64,000 bases of DNA from Nonomuraea montanisoli (GCF_013363975.1 NZ_JABWGN010000002.1:124001-188000); one strand, 5' to 3'; shown: positions 20,475-29,477, counted from the stretch's first letter. Translations and numbers: made by a program. Notes: a model not told the origin generated them from the sequence alone.

Positions 20475-20927
20475 GTGGAGATCACGGACCGCGACGAGCT
20501 GATCGTCGTCGGCTACGCCATCCGCACCACGAACGCCGACGAGATGGACCCGTCGAGGGCGAAGCTGCCGGCGCTGTGGAGGCGGGCCGGCGCGCCGGGG
20601 GCGTTCGCGCACGTGCCGGGACGGATCGACGAGAACCTGTACGCCGTGCTCACCGACTACGAGAGCGACCACAACGGCGCCTACACGCAGATCGTGGGCA
20701 CCGGGGTGCGCACGGTGGTGCGGCTGCCCGAGGGCATGGTGGCGGTGCGCGTGCCGGCGGCCAAGACGCTGCTGTTCGAGGCGCGCGGGCAGATGCCGCA
20801 GGCCATCGTGGAGGCGTGGCAGCGGGTGTGGGCGCACACCGAGTCGGGCGCGGCCCCGGCCCGGGCGTTCACGACGGACCTGGAGGTCCACCACCCCGGC
20901 GGGGCCGACCTCCACATCGCCGTCTGA
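20475..20927 (+). CDS. GyrI-like / AraC effector-binding domain protein
   Basis: 150 residues. It is a stand-alone effector-binding (GyrI-like, SOUL/BsoBI-type fold) domain: ITDRDELIVVGYAIRT at the start, LYAVLTDYESDHNGAYTQI and the VRLPEGMVAVRVPAAKTLLF segment, ending with DLEVHHPG. Such stand-alone domains bind small hydrophobic ligands or DNA gyrase; the ligand is unknown here. No DNA-binding domain is fused. The start is GTG at 20475 with a good GAGGGGGAGGAG upstream. It is divergent from guaB1 and convergent with the TetR gene. Confidence 0.85.
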   Translation: MEITDRDELIVVGYAIRTTNADEMDPSRAKLPALWRRAGAPGAFAHVPGRIDENLYAVLTDYESDHNGAYTQIVGTGVRTVVRLPEGMVAVRVPAAKTLLFEARGQMPQAIVEAWQRVWAHTESGAAPARAFTTDLEVHHPGGADLHIAV

Positions 20928-20937
20928 CCGGCGGCCC

Positions 20938-21498
20938 TCAGGGGCGGGGGAACCCGAGGGCCGCGGCTGCCGCCTCGACCGCCGGCCCCTTGACCTCCTC
21001 CGGCGGCAGGTGCGCGTACTCGACCGCGCAGTCCGAGAGGCCACCCAGCGCCACCGTCGCGCCGATCCGGGCGGCGACCGCCGGGTCGGGCCCGAGCAGC
21101 AGCAGGATGAGCCGGCGCCGCCAGGAGGAGAAGCGGTCGCCCACCTCCAGCGTGGCCAGGACGGGCAGCTCGCGGACCACCATGACGAGCACGTCGCGGT
21201 GCCTCCAGGCCAGCTCGAAGTAGTCGCCGAGCAGCTCGCGCGGATCGTGCGCGGCGGCGGGCTCGGCCCCGTCGTGGCGCTCACGCCCGGCGACGAAGCG
21301 CTCGATGTCGTCCATCATCGGCTCGACGATGCTGCGCACCAGGTCCTCGCGTGAGGCGAAGTGGTAGTAGAGCGCCGGCTTGGTGATGCCGAGGCGGTCG
21401 GCGATCTCCCGCAGGCTGGTCTCGCGCACGCCCTGCTGGGCGAACAGCTCGCGGGCGACGGCGAGGATGCGGGTGCGCGTGTCGGTCGGCTTCGCCAT
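20938..21498 (-). CDS. TetR/AcrR family transcriptional regulator
   Basis: 186 residues. The N-terminal helix-turn-helix is typical: RILAVARELFAQQGVRETSL, IADRLGITKPALYYHFASRE. The rest is the helical ligand and dimer domain. It lies divergently from an FAD monooxygenase. The 90-base gap between the two starts carries two copies of a 20-base palindrome, so it very likely represses the monooxygenase and itself. The start is ATG at 21498. The ligand is unknown, but could be a planar aromatic or polyketide given the target enzyme. Confidence 0.93.
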   Translation of the reverse strand: MAKPTDTRTRILAVARELFAQQGVRETSLREIADRLGITKPALYYHFASREDLVRSIVEPMMDDIERFVAGRERHDGAEPAAAHDPRELLGDYFELAWRHRDVLVMVVRELPVLATLEVGDRFSSWRRRLILLLLGPDPAVAARIGATVALGGLSDCAVEYAHLPPEEVKGPAVEAAAAALGFPRP

Positions 21499-21513
21499 GC
21501 GCCCAGCCTATCC

Positions 21514-21533
21514 CTTACCTATCGTTAAGTAAG
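21514..21533. promoter_or_regulatory. TetR operator, copy 1
   Basis: CTTAC, ten bases, GTAAG: CTTACCTATCGTTAAGTAAG. It matches copy 2 at 16 of 20 positions and lies 15 bases before the TetR start, where it could block the regulator's own promoter. Confidence 0.75.
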
Positions 21534-21558
21534 CTCTTGTGCGGGCCCGGCCTCGCCA

Positions 21559-21578
21559 CTTACCATCCGGTAAGTAAG
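21559..21578. promoter_or_regulatory. TetR operator, copy 2
   Basis: CTTACCATCCGGTAAGTAAG has the same CTTAC, ten bases, GTAAG layout as copy 1, with start-to-start spacing of 45 bases. Its last bases overlap the AAGGAGG ribosome site (21576-21582) of the monooxygenase, so bound repressor would cover the start of that mRNA. Confidence 0.75.
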
Positions 21579-21588
21579 GAGGTTTGCC

Positions 21589-22806
21589 ATGCATGTACTC
21601 ATCTCCGGCGCCAGCGTCGCCGGACCCGTCCTGGCGTACTGGCTGCGCCGCCACGGCTTCGACGTCACCGTCGTCGAGCGCGCCCCCGCGCCGCGCAAGA
21701 CCGGCGGCCACGCCGTCGACCTGTTCCGGCCCGCCATGGACATCGTGGAGAAGATGGGGCTGGCCGGGCCCGTCACCGCCCACAGGACCGGCACCGAGCG
21801 ACTCACCATGCACGTCGAGGGCCGCGAGCGCCCCGTCGACCTGGAGGTGCGCAAGCTCGTCGCGGCCGTCTCCGACCGCCACGTCGAGATCATGCGCGAC
21901 GACCTCAGCGAGGTCCTCTACGACGCCACCCGCGACGACGTCGAGTACGTCTTCGACGACTCCATCACCTCCGTCGGCGGCGACGGGGGCGTCACGTTCG
22001 AACGCGGCGAGGCCCGGCGCTTCGACCTGGTCGTCGGCGCCGACGGCCTGCACTCCAACGTCCGCCGGCTGGTCTTCGGCCCCGAGTCCGCCTACGCCCG
22101 GTGGATCGGCGCCTACCTCGCCGTCGCGACCATCCCGGACCACCGCGGGCTCGACGGCCACAAGGAGGGCGTCTTCGGCGTCGGCCGCGTGGCGGCCGTG
22201 TACAGCGCGGCGCATCTGGACGGCGCCCGGGTGCTGTTCCTGTTCAGGACCCCCGAGCAGCTCGACTACCACCACCGCGACACCGCGCGGCAGAAGGAAC
22301 TGCTGCGCGAGCGGTTCGCCGGTCTCGGGTGGGATGTTCCGCGCCTGCTGGACGAGACCGACCGGGCCTCGGCCTTCTACTTCGACTCGATCACCCAGCT
22401 CACCCTCGACACCTGGACGCGCGGCCGGGTGGCGCTCGTCGGCGACGCCGGTTACTGTCCGGGGCCCGTGGTCGGCGGCAGCACGAGCCTGGCCGTGGTC
22501 GGCGCGTACGTGCTGGCGGGCGAGCTGGCCGCGGCCGGCGGCGACCACACGCGGGCCTTCCCGGCCTACCAGGCGGCGATGGGCGACTACGTGCGCCGCA
22601 GCCGCTCGTTCGCGCTCAACGCCGCCAAGCGGCTCGTCCCGGGCGGCGCGCTCGACCTCGGGCTGCTCGCGGGGGGCGCCTGGCTGATCGGACGGCTGCC
22701 GGGCGGGCTCAGCCGCGCCGCGAGCAAGCTCGCCGCCAAGGGGCTGCGCATGCACGACCAGGTCGCGCTGAAGGACTACTCCGCCTACGGGGCCGCCCTG
22801 CGATAG
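21589..22806 (+). CDS. FAD-dependent monooxygenase (aromatic hydroxylase type)
   Basis: 405 residues. It belongs to the PHBH-like flavin monooxygenases: N-terminal FAD motif VLISGASVAGPVLAYWL (GxGxxG-type), DG motif LVVGADGLHSNVRRLVF, and the second FAD motif GRVALVGDAGYCPGPVVGG. The set matches TetX-like or polyketide/antibiotic hydroxylases that use NAD(P)H and O2. It could inactivate or tailor a planar compound. AAGGAGG lies six bases before ATG 21589. It is controlled, probably, by the divergent TetR gene through the operator overlapping that site. Confidence 0.92.
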   Translation: MHVLISGASVAGPVLAYWLRRHGFDVTVVERAPAPRKTGGHAVDLFRPAMDIVEKMGLAGPVTAHRTGTERLTMHVEGRERPVDLEVRKLVAAVSDRHVEIMRDDLSEVLYDATRDDVEYVFDDSITSVGGDGGVTFERGEARRFDLVVGADGLHSNVRRLVFGPESAYARWIGAYLAVATIPDHRGLDGHKEGVFGVGRVAAVYSAAHLDGARVLFLFRTPEQLDYHHRDTARQKELLRERFAGLGWDVPRLLDETDRASAFYFDSITQLTLDTWTRGRVALVGDAGYCPGPVVGGSTSLAVVGAYVLAGELAAAGGDHTRAFPAYQAAMGDYVRRSRSFALNAAKRLVPGGALDLGLLAGGAWLIGRLPGGLSRAASKLAAKGLRMHDQVALKDYSAYGAALR

Positions 22807-22808
22807 GT

Positions 22809-22832
22809 CCCGGGCCGGACGGAAGGCCCGGG
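22809..22832 (+). terminator. short hairpin after the monooxygenase
   Basis: CCCGGGCC (22809-22816) pairs with GGCCCGGG (22825-22832) across eight bases. It starts three bases after the stop. No T-run; the strength is uncertain. Confidence 0.45.
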
Positions 22833-22878
22833 GCGGGCGGGAGGCCTCGGGCGGGCGGGAGGTCTGGGGTGGCCCCGG

Positions 22879-24009
22879 TCAGGCCAGCACTCCCTGGGCG
22901 CGCAGCTTGGCGGCGGTCTCGGCCGGGATTCCCCACGACGACAGGTCCTCCAGGCGCGTGGCCGGCGACAGGTCCGGCTCCGGCGCGCCGAGCAGGCGCG
23001 GCGCGGGCACGGGCTGCACGACCCCGCCCACCTCGGTGAACGCGCCCCGCGCCACGTTGTGCGGATGCCGGGCCGCCTCCGCCATGGACAGCACCGGCGC
23101 CACGCACGCGTCCGACCCCTCGAAGACCGCCTCCCACTCCGCCCGGGTCCGCTTGCGGAACTCCTCGGCCAGCCGGGCCTTCAGCGCGGGCCACTGGTCC
23201 CGGTCGCCGCGGTCGGGCAGGCCGGGGTCGCCGGCCAGGCCCATGCGCGTCAGCAGCTCGTCCCAGAACTTCGGCTCCAGGGGTCCCACCGCGAGGTGAC
23301 CCCCGTCGGCGGTCTCGTACGTGTCGTACATGGGGGCGCCGGTGTCGAGCAGGTTGGTACCGCGCGGCCCCCAGCCGCCGCTCTGCGCCGCGTTGTAGAA
23401 CATCGCGAACAGCAGCGCGGCCCCGTCCACCATGGCGGCGTCGATGACCCGGCCCAGCCCGGTGCGCTGGCGCTCGACCAGGGCGAGCAGGATGCCGTAG
23501 GCGAGCATGAGGCCGCCGCCGGCGAAGTCGCCGAGGATGTTGACCGGCGGCGTCGGCGGCTGGCCGGCGCGGCCGAGCTGCGACAGCACGCCGGCGATGG
23601 CGATGTAGTCGATGTCGTGCCCGGCGGTGGCGGCGAGGGGGCCGTCCTGGCCCCAGCCGGTCATCCGGCCGTAGACCAGCCGCTCGTTGACGGCGTGCAG
23701 GTCGGCCGGGCCGATGCCGAGCCGCTCCGCGACCCCGGGCCGGAACACCTCGATGACCGCGTCGGCGCCGCGGGCCAGCTCCTTGAACGCGGCCACGCCC
23801 TCGGGCGCCTTGAGGTCCAGCCCGATCGTGCGCTTGCCGCGGTCCATGACGTCGGAGCGCGGGACCGGCGAGACGGCGGCGACGCGGTCGATCCGCAGCA
23901 CCTCGGCCCCGTGGTCGGCGAGCATCATGCCGGCGAACGGCCCGGGCGCGAGCCCGGCGAGCTCCAGCACGCGCACGCCGGCGAGCGGTCCCTGACGGCC
24001 TTCGGACAT
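22879..24009 (-). CDS. CaiB/BaiF CoA-transferase family, alpha-methylacyl-CoA racemase-like
   Basis: 376 residues. The family III CoA-transferase fold is shown by LAGVRVLELAGLAPGPFAGM near the N-terminus, VIEVFRPGVAERLGIGP, the loop GHDIDYIAIAGVLSQLGR and NILGDFAGGG. The GHDIDY and later DGGHLAVGPLEPKFW pattern matches alpha-methylacyl-CoA racemases, which epimerise 2-methylacyl-CoA during branched-chain lipid oxidation. ATG 24009 is preferred to an upstream in-frame ATG at 24072, because GAGGAG lies just before it and homology begins there. It is divergent from the kinase gene. Confidence 0.88.
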   Translation of the reverse strand: MSEGRQGPLAGVRVLELAGLAPGPFAGMMLADHGAEVLRIDRVAAVSPVPRSDVMDRGKRTIGLDLKAPEGVAAFKELARGADAVIEVFRPGVAERLGIGPADLHAVNERLVYGRMTGWGQDGPLAATAGHDIDYIAIAGVLSQLGRAGQPPTPPVNILGDFAGGGLMLAYGILLALVERQRTGLGRVIDAAMVDGAALLFAMFYNAAQSGGWGPRGTNLLDTGAPMYDTYETADGGHLAVGPLEPKFWDELLTRMGLAGDPGLPDRGDRDQWPALKARLAEEFRKRTRAEWEAVFEGSDACVAPVLSMAEAARHPHNVARGAFTEVGGVVQPVPAPRLLGAPEPDLSPATRLEDLSSWGIPAETAAKLRAQGVLA

Positions 24010-24170
24010 GGGCGTCTCCTCGGTGATGCGGGCCGCGGGCCGGTCCCCGCCCGGACCCCAGTAGAACAACATTCGGTGAGCTGTCGCAAGCCACCTTTGC
24101 GACCTTCCGGCGAAGCAAGGAGAGGTATGGGAAACTTGCCCACTGATCGGGTGGTCTACAGGGGTAGGAC

Positions 24171-25727
24171 ATGGTTTCGGATAGCACGCCGCTCATCGCT
24201 AGGCGTTACCAGTTACTCCGCGAGCTGGGGCGCGGCGGCATGGGGGTCGTCTGGGAAGGCCGCGACACGCTGCTCAACCGGCAGATCGCGGTCAAGGAAG
24301 TGCTGCTGCCCGACGGGCTGCCGCGCGCCGAACAGGAGAACCTGCTCCTTCGCACGGCCCGCGAGGCCCGTACGGCGGCGCGGCTCAACCATCCGTCGGT
24401 CGTCGCCGTCTACGACGTCGTCGAGGAGGACGGCCGGCCCTGGATCATCATGGAGCTGGTCCGCCACCCCTCGGTGGAGCAGGTCGTCGCCACCACGGGC
24501 GCGCTGCCCATCCGGCAGGCCGCCGACGTGGGCCGGCAGGTGCTGTCCGCGCTGCGCGCCGCGCACGAGGTCGGGATCCTGCACCGCGACGTCAAGCCGA
24601 GCAACATCCTGCTCGCCGACGACGGCCGGGCCGTGCTCACCGACTTCGGCATCGCCACCGCCGAGGGCGACTCCTCGCTGACCCGGACCGGCATGGTCAC
24701 CGGCTCGCCGAGCTTCCTCGCGCCCGAGCGGGTGCGCGCCGCCGAGGCCGGGCCGCCCTCCGACCTGTGGTCGCTCGGCGCCACGCTGTACGCCACGCTC
24801 GTGGGCCGCTCGCCGTTCGAGCGGGGCGAGGCGATGGCCACGCTCAACGCCCTGCTCAACGAGGAGCCCGACTACCGCCGGATCCCGCCGGCGATGCACC
24901 CGGTCCTCAAGGGCCTGCTCCGCAAGGAGCCGCACGAGCGGCTGACCGCCGAGCAGGCCGACGGGCTGCTCGCCGAGGTCATCGCGACCCGCCCCGCGGG
25001 CGCCGACATGGACGCGCCCGACGAGGGCGCGCCGCGCCGCCGCTCCAGCCGTACGCTGCTGGCCGCCGCCGCGGCCGCGGTGCTGGTGCTCGCGGGCGGG
25101 ACGGTCGCCTACCTCAACCTGGTGCCCCCCGCCGAGGGCACCTCCACGATCGCGCAGCGCGCCGCCACCAGCCCCCTGCCCAGCGCGCCGCCGGCCACCG
25201 CCACCGCGTCCACGCTGCCCGCCACCGCCACGCCCAGTGCCACGCCCACGCCGTCGCCCACCAGGACCGCCCCCCTGACGCGGACCTGGACCTCGCGCGA
25301 GGGCTGGACGATCGCCCGCCCGTACGGATGGCGCGGCGCGCGCAAGGAGGCCTACACCGAGTGGACGCGCCGCGACGGCGCCGCCCACCTCGGCGTCCAG
25401 GCGGTCTACGTCCAGCGCGACGCCGCCCAGCTCATCGAGGACGCCGAGACGCTGCTCCGGCAGGGCGCCCCCGACCTGCGCGTCACGGGCCGCCGGTCCG
25501 TCATGCAGCGGGGCGTCAAGGCGGTCGAGTGCGAGTTCGTCTACACGGCCGGCTCCGGCTCGGACACGCCGTGGGCCCGGCCGGGCGTGCGCTACCGGGA
25601 GCTGCGGCGGGCCGTCGTCGCCGGCGACACCTCCTACATCCTGTCCTGGACGGTCGCCGAGGCCCAGTGGCGGCGCAGCGCGACGCTGATGCGGCAGGTG
25701 ATCGGCAGCTTTACCGTAGGGGCATGA
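24171..25727 (+). CDS. Ser/Thr protein kinase (PknB-like), membrane anchored
   Basis: 518 residues. Kinase domain at about residues 12-270: glycine loop LGRGGMGVVWEG (19-30), Lys42 in AVKEV, HRDVKPSN (138-145), DFG (158-160) and APE (184-186). The transmembrane helix lies at about 285-310 after a basic stretch (RRRSSRT). A Thr/Pro/Ala linker follows, then an extracytoplasmic domain of about 130 residues that is not PASTA. It likely senses an outside signal and phosphorylates cytoplasmic targets. The start is ATG at 24171. The stop overlaps the next gene by four bases (ATGA). Confidence 0.94.
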   Translation: MVSDSTPLIARRYQLLRELGRGGMGVVWEGRDTLLNRQIAVKEVLLPDGLPRAEQENLLLRTAREARTAARLNHPSVVAVYDVVEEDGRPWIIMELVRHPSVEQVVATTGALPIRQAADVGRQVLSALRAAHEVGILHRDVKPSNILLADDGRAVLTDFGIATAEGDSSLTRTGMVTGSPSFLAPERVRAAEAGPPSDLWSLGATLYATLVGRSPFERGEAMATLNALLNEEPDYRRIPPAMHPVLKGLLRKEPHERLTAEQADGLLAEVIATRPAGADMDAPDEGAPRRRSSRTLLAAAAAAVLVLAGGTVAYLNLVPPAEGTSTIAQRAATSPLPSAPPATATASTLPATATPSATPTPSPTRTAPLTRTWTSREGWTIARPYGWRGARKEAYTEWTRRDGAAHLGVQAVYVQRDAAQLIEDAETLLRQGAPDLRVTGRRSVMQRGVKAVECEFVYTAGSGSDTPWARPGVRYRELRRAVVAGDTSYILSWTVAEAQWRRSATLMRQVIGSFTVGA

Positions 25728-26707
25728 CGCCCTGGAACCTCCTCGCCCTGGCGCCGCTTCCCGAGCACGCGCTGCGCGACCTGATGGCCCCGCTCGGCGA
25801 CCGGGTGGACGTGCGGCTGCCCGCCTCCCGTGACCGCGCCGCGCTGCTCGCCGCCCTGCCCGAGGCCGAGATCGTGGTCGGCGACTGGACGGCGGAGCTG
25901 GCGCTCGACGCGTGGGCCGTCGCGGCGGCGCCCCGGCTGGCGTTCGTGCAGCAGCCGTCGGTCGGCGTCGACGGCCACGACCTGGCCGCGCTGGCCGCCG
26001 CCGGCGTCCCCCTCGCCAACACCGCGGGCGTCAGCGCCACGGCGGTCGCCGAGTGGTGCGTGGCCGCCGCGCTCGCGCTGGTGCGCCGGCTGGCCGACGC
26101 CGACGCCGCCGTCCGCGCCGGCGGCTGGCCCCAGCAGTCGCTCCAGCCCGGCGAGCTGAGCGGCAGGCGCGTCGGCGTCGTCGGGTTCGGCCCGATCGGC
26201 GCGGCCTGCGCCCGGCTGTTCCGCGCGTTCGGCTGCGAGGTGTCGTACTGGACGCGCACGCCCCGCGACGAGCCCGGCCACGTGGACCTGGAGACGCTGG
26301 TGTCGGCCTCCGACGTGCTCGTCGTGGTGGTCGCGCTGGCCGACGAGACGCGCGGCCTCGTCGACGCCCGCCGCATGAAGCCGGGCGCCCTGCTGGTCAA
26401 CGCCGCGCGCGGCGGCGTCGTCGACCAGGAGGCGCTGGCCGCCGCACTGCGCGACGGACACCTCGGCGGGGCCGCGCTCGACGTGTTCGAGACCGAGCCG
26501 CTGCCCGCCGGCGACCCCCTGCGCGAGCTGCCCGGGGTCCTGCTGTCGCCGCACGTCGCCGGCGTCACCGCCGGGTCCACCGGCCGCCTGCTGGAGTCGG
26601 TGCTGGCCAACCTCGCCGCCGCCCTCGACGGGCGCCCCGTGACGAACGTGCTGAACGGCGTCTCCCCCTCCGTCCGCCGCCGGCCGGGCCCGTCACTCTC
26701 CGTATAG
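25724..26707 (+). CDS. D-2-hydroxyacid dehydrogenase family protein
   Basis: 327 residues. The NAD-binding domain carries VGVVGFGPIGAACARLF. Catalytic residues of the family are seen: Arg in NAARGGVVDQEAL, Glu in DVFETEPLP and His in LLSPHVAG. The N-terminal catalytic half is divergent (VQQPSVGVDGHDL, ANTAGVSATAVAEW). It probably reduces a 2-keto acid to the D-hydroxy acid with NAD(P)H. ATG 25724 overlaps the kinase stop (ATGA), so translation is coupled to the kinase. There is no domain that would tie it directly to signalling. Confidence 0.9.
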   Translation: MTPWNLLALAPLPEHALRDLMAPLGDRVDVRLPASRDRAALLAALPEAEIVVGDWTAELALDAWAVAAAPRLAFVQQPSVGVDGHDLAALAAAGVPLANTAGVSATAVAEWCVAAALALVRRLADADAAVRAGGWPQQSLQPGELSGRRVGVVGFGPIGAACARLFRAFGCEVSYWTRTPRDEPGHVDLETLVSASDVLVVVVALADETRGLVDARRMKPGALLVNAARGGVVDQEALAAALRDGHLGGAALDVFETEPLPAGDPLRELPGVLLSPHVAGVTAGSTGRLLESVLANLAAALDGRPVTNVLNGVSPSVRRRPGPSLSV

Positions 26708-26843
26708 CCCGCAGGTCGGCGCCCACGGGCCCACCTGGCGCGAAGAACAGTTTTCGAGTCTTTAACGACCCCGGTCTGTTCGACGTCAGGCCCGGGAGAT
26801 ACCTTCTTACGGACGATCTCTACCAGCTCAAGGGGGTGCTTAG

Positions 26844-28205
26844 GTGACGACGACGATGTCGACACACCAACGGGCAGTAGAGCAGATCCGGCGGTCCTAC
26901 GCGGAGATCCCCGGTGGCGCGGCGCCCCGGCTGGCGAAGGCGACCTCCAACCTCTTCCGGTTCCGTGACGGCGGGAGGACCGCCAAGCTGTCCGCGCGCG
27001 ACCTGGACGAGGTCATCAGCGTCGACCCGGAGACCATGACGGCCGAGGTCCAGGGCATGACGACCTACGAGCACCTGGTCGACGCCACGCTGCCGCACGG
27101 CCTCATGCCGTCCGTCGTCCCGCAGCTCAAGACCATCACGCTGGGCGGGGCCGTCACCGGCCTCGGCATCGAGTCCACGAGCTTCCGTGACGGGCTGCCG
27201 CACGAGTCGGTCGAGGAGCTGGAGATCCTCACCGGCGACGGGCGCGTCGTCGTCGCCCGCGACGACAACGAGCACCGCGACCTGTTCCGCGCCTTCCCGA
27301 ACTCCTACGGCACGCTGGGCTACGCGCTGCGCATCAAGATCCGGCTCAAGCCGGTCCAGCCGTACGTGCGCCTGACCCACCTGCCGTTCACGGACGCCGG
27401 CAAGTGCATGCTCGCCATGCAGGAGATCTGCGAGCGCATGGAGCACGACGGGGAGCCGGTCGACTTCGTCGACGGCGTGTTCTTCTCCCCGCAGGAGATG
27501 TACATCACGCTGGGCCGCTTCGCCGAGCGTGCCCCGTACGTCTCCGACTACACCGGCATGCGCATCTACTACCAGTCGATCCGCAACCGCCAGCGCGACT
27601 GGCTGACGGTCCGCGACTACCTGTGGCGCTGGGACACCGACTGGTTCTGGTGCTCGCGCGCCTTCGGTGTGCAGCAGCCGGTCGTGCGCTCGCTGATGCC
27701 GCGCCGCTGGATGCGCTCCGACGTCTACCGCCGGCTCGTCGCGCTCGACCGCAGGCACGGCGTGACGGCGCGGATCGACCGCTGGGCCGGCCGGCCCGTG
27801 CAGGAGTCGGTCATCCAGGACGTGGAGGTGCCGGTCGAGCGGGGCGCCGAGTTCCTCGACTTCTTCCACGACCAGGTCGGCATGACGCCGGTGTGGATGT
27901 GCCCGCTGCGGGCCTCGTCCCGCTGGCCGCTCTACCCTCTGGAGCCCGGCCGGCTGTACGTGAACTTCGGTTTCTGGGGGATGGTCCCGCTGCCGCGGGG
28001 ACGGTTCGACGGCTACTACAACCGGCTCATCGAGCACAACGTGCACGAGCTCGACGGCCACAAGTCGCTCTACTCGACGTCCTTCTACGCCCGCGAGCAG
28101 TTCTGGGAGCTGTACAACGGCGGCGCCTACTGGCCGGTCAAACGGGAATACGACCGGGAGGGGCGCCTGCTGGACCTGTACGACAAGTGTGTGCGGGGAA
28201 GGTGA
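26844..28205 (+). CDS. tmsA: FAD-binding oxidoreductase, TmsA/BfaA type (10-methylene reductase of fatty acids)
   Basis: 453 residues. It is a DHCR24-like FAD-linked oxidase: TTYEHLVDATLPHGLMPSVV, PQLKTITLGGAVTGLGIES and the PNSYGTLGYALRIKIRL segment are the FAD-binding core. The protein closely recalls mycobacterial Rv0449c. In the tuberculostearic acid pathway this flavoprotein reduces the 10-methylene group made by its partner methyltransferase to a 10-methyl branch. The partner gene follows three bases after the stop, which supports the call. GTG 26844 is used, with AAGGGGG eight bases before. The role is taken from family knowledge plus gene order. Confidence 0.87.
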   Translation: MTTTMSTHQRAVEQIRRSYAEIPGGAAPRLAKATSNLFRFRDGGRTAKLSARDLDEVISVDPETMTAEVQGMTTYEHLVDATLPHGLMPSVVPQLKTITLGGAVTGLGIESTSFRDGLPHESVEELEILTGDGRVVVARDDNEHRDLFRAFPNSYGTLGYALRIKIRLKPVQPYVRLTHLPFTDAGKCMLAMQEICERMEHDGEPVDFVDGVFFSPQEMYITLGRFAERAPYVSDYTGMRIYYQSIRNRQRDWLTVRDYLWRWDTDWFWCSRAFGVQQPVVRSLMPRRWMRSDVYRRLVALDRRHGVTARIDRWAGRPVQESVIQDVEVPVERGAEFLDFFHDQVGMTPVWMCPLRASSRWPLYPLEPGRLYVNFGFWGMVPLPRGRFDGYYNRLIEHNVHELDGHKSLYSTSFYAREQFWELYNGGAYWPVKREYDREGRLLDLYDKCVRGR

Positions 28206-28208
28206 GAG

Positions 28209-29468
28209 ATGGCTCTGGCAAGCATCTTCGAGAAGATCGTCGGCTCCGAGGCGAAGATCGCCTTCCGGGCGTACGACGGGAGCAAGGCGGGGCCGGACGG
28301 CGCCGACCTCTGTCTTGAGGTGAAGTCGCCGATCGCGGTGGCCTACCTCGCGCAGGCGCCGGGCGAGCTGGGCCTGGCCAGGGCCTACGTCTCGGGGCAC
28401 CTCGACCTCCACGGCGACCTGTACACCCTGCTCGATCGCATGTGGAACATCACCACCAACGACCTGACCACGTCCGAGAAGATCGCCGCGGTCCGGTCGC
28501 TGGGCGTCAAGCCGCTGCTCATGCGGGTGCCTCCGCCTCCGCAGGAGATGCGGCAGAGCGCGCTGGCCCGGCTGGGCTCCCGGCACGCCAAGCAGCGCGA
28601 CGCCGAGGCCATCCACCACCACTACGACGTGTCCAACCGCTTCTACGAGTGGGTGCTCGGCCCGTCCATGGCCTACACCTGCGCGGTCTTCCCCACCGAC
28701 TCCTCGACCCTTGAGGAGGCGCAGTACGCCAAGTTCGACCTGGTGGCGCGCAAGCTCGACCTCAAGCCGGGCATGCGGCTGCTCGACGTCGGCTGCGGCT
28801 GGGGCGGCATGGTCATGCACGCCGCCAAGCACTACGGGGTCAAGGCCCTCGGCGTGACGCTGAGCAAGCAGCAGGCCGAGTGGGCGCAGCGGGCCATCGC
28901 CGAGGCGGGGCTGCAGGACCTGTGCGAGGTCCGCCACATGGACTACCGCGACGTCGCCGAGACCGGCTTCGACGCGGTCAGCTCCATCGGCCTCACCGAG
29001 CACATCGGCAAGGCCAACGTCCCCGGCTACTTCGAGTTCCTGTACGGCAAGCTCAAGCCGGGCGGCCGGCTGCTCAACCACTGCATCACCCGCCCGACGG
29101 GCGCCGAGAAGACGTTCAACAAGGGCGGCTTCATCAACCGCTACGTCTTCCCCGACGGCGAGCTGGAGTCGGTGGGCTGGCTGATCCGCCAGATGGAGGA
29201 CCTCGGCTTCGAGATCCGCCACGAGGAGAACCTGCGCGAGCACTACGCCAAGACGCTGCGTCACTGGTGCGACAACCTCGACGCCAACTGGGCCGACGCG
29301 GTCGAGGAGGTCGGCATGGGCACCGCCCGGGTGTGGGCGCTGTACATGGCGGGCTGCATCGTCGGCTTCGAGCGCAACAAGGTCCAGCTCCACCAGGTGC
29401 TGGGCGTCAAGCTGGACAAGGACGGCCGCTCCGGCGTGCCGCTCCGCCCGTCCCGCGACTGGCCCTGA
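28209..29468 (+). CDS. tmsB: SAM-dependent fatty-acid methyltransferase, TmsB/BfaB (CFA synthase family)
   Basis: 419 residues. It has the cyclopropane-fatty-acid synthase fold: HHHYDVSNRFYEWVLGPSM, the SAM loop MRLLDVGCGWGGM, then GLTEHIGKANVPGYFEF and the FINRYVFPDGEL segment. As the partner of the flavoprotein upstream, it most likely transfers a methyl group from SAM to the oleoyl chain of phospholipids, giving a 10-methylene intermediate. A third gene (tmsC) found in some actinobacteria is not present next to it. It is followed at once by a strong terminator, so the operon is two genes. Confidence 0.88.
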   Translation: MALASIFEKIVGSEAKIAFRAYDGSKAGPDGADLCLEVKSPIAVAYLAQAPGELGLARAYVSGHLDLHGDLYTLLDRMWNITTNDLTTSEKIAAVRSLGVKPLLMRVPPPPQEMRQSALARLGSRHAKQRDAEAIHHHYDVSNRFYEWVLGPSMAYTCAVFPTDSSTLEEAQYAKFDLVARKLDLKPGMRLLDVGCGWGGMVMHAAKHYGVKALGVTLSKQQAEWAQRAIAEAGLQDLCEVRHMDYRDVAETGFDAVSSIGLTEHIGKANVPGYFEFLYGKLKPGGRLLNHCITRPTGAEKTFNKGGFINRYVFPDGELESVGWLIRQMEDLGFEIRHEENLREHYAKTLRHWCDNLDANWADAVEEVGMGTARVWALYMAGCIVGFERNKVQLHQVLGVKLDKDGRSGVPLRPSRDWP

Positions 29469-29477
29469 TCCGTGGCT

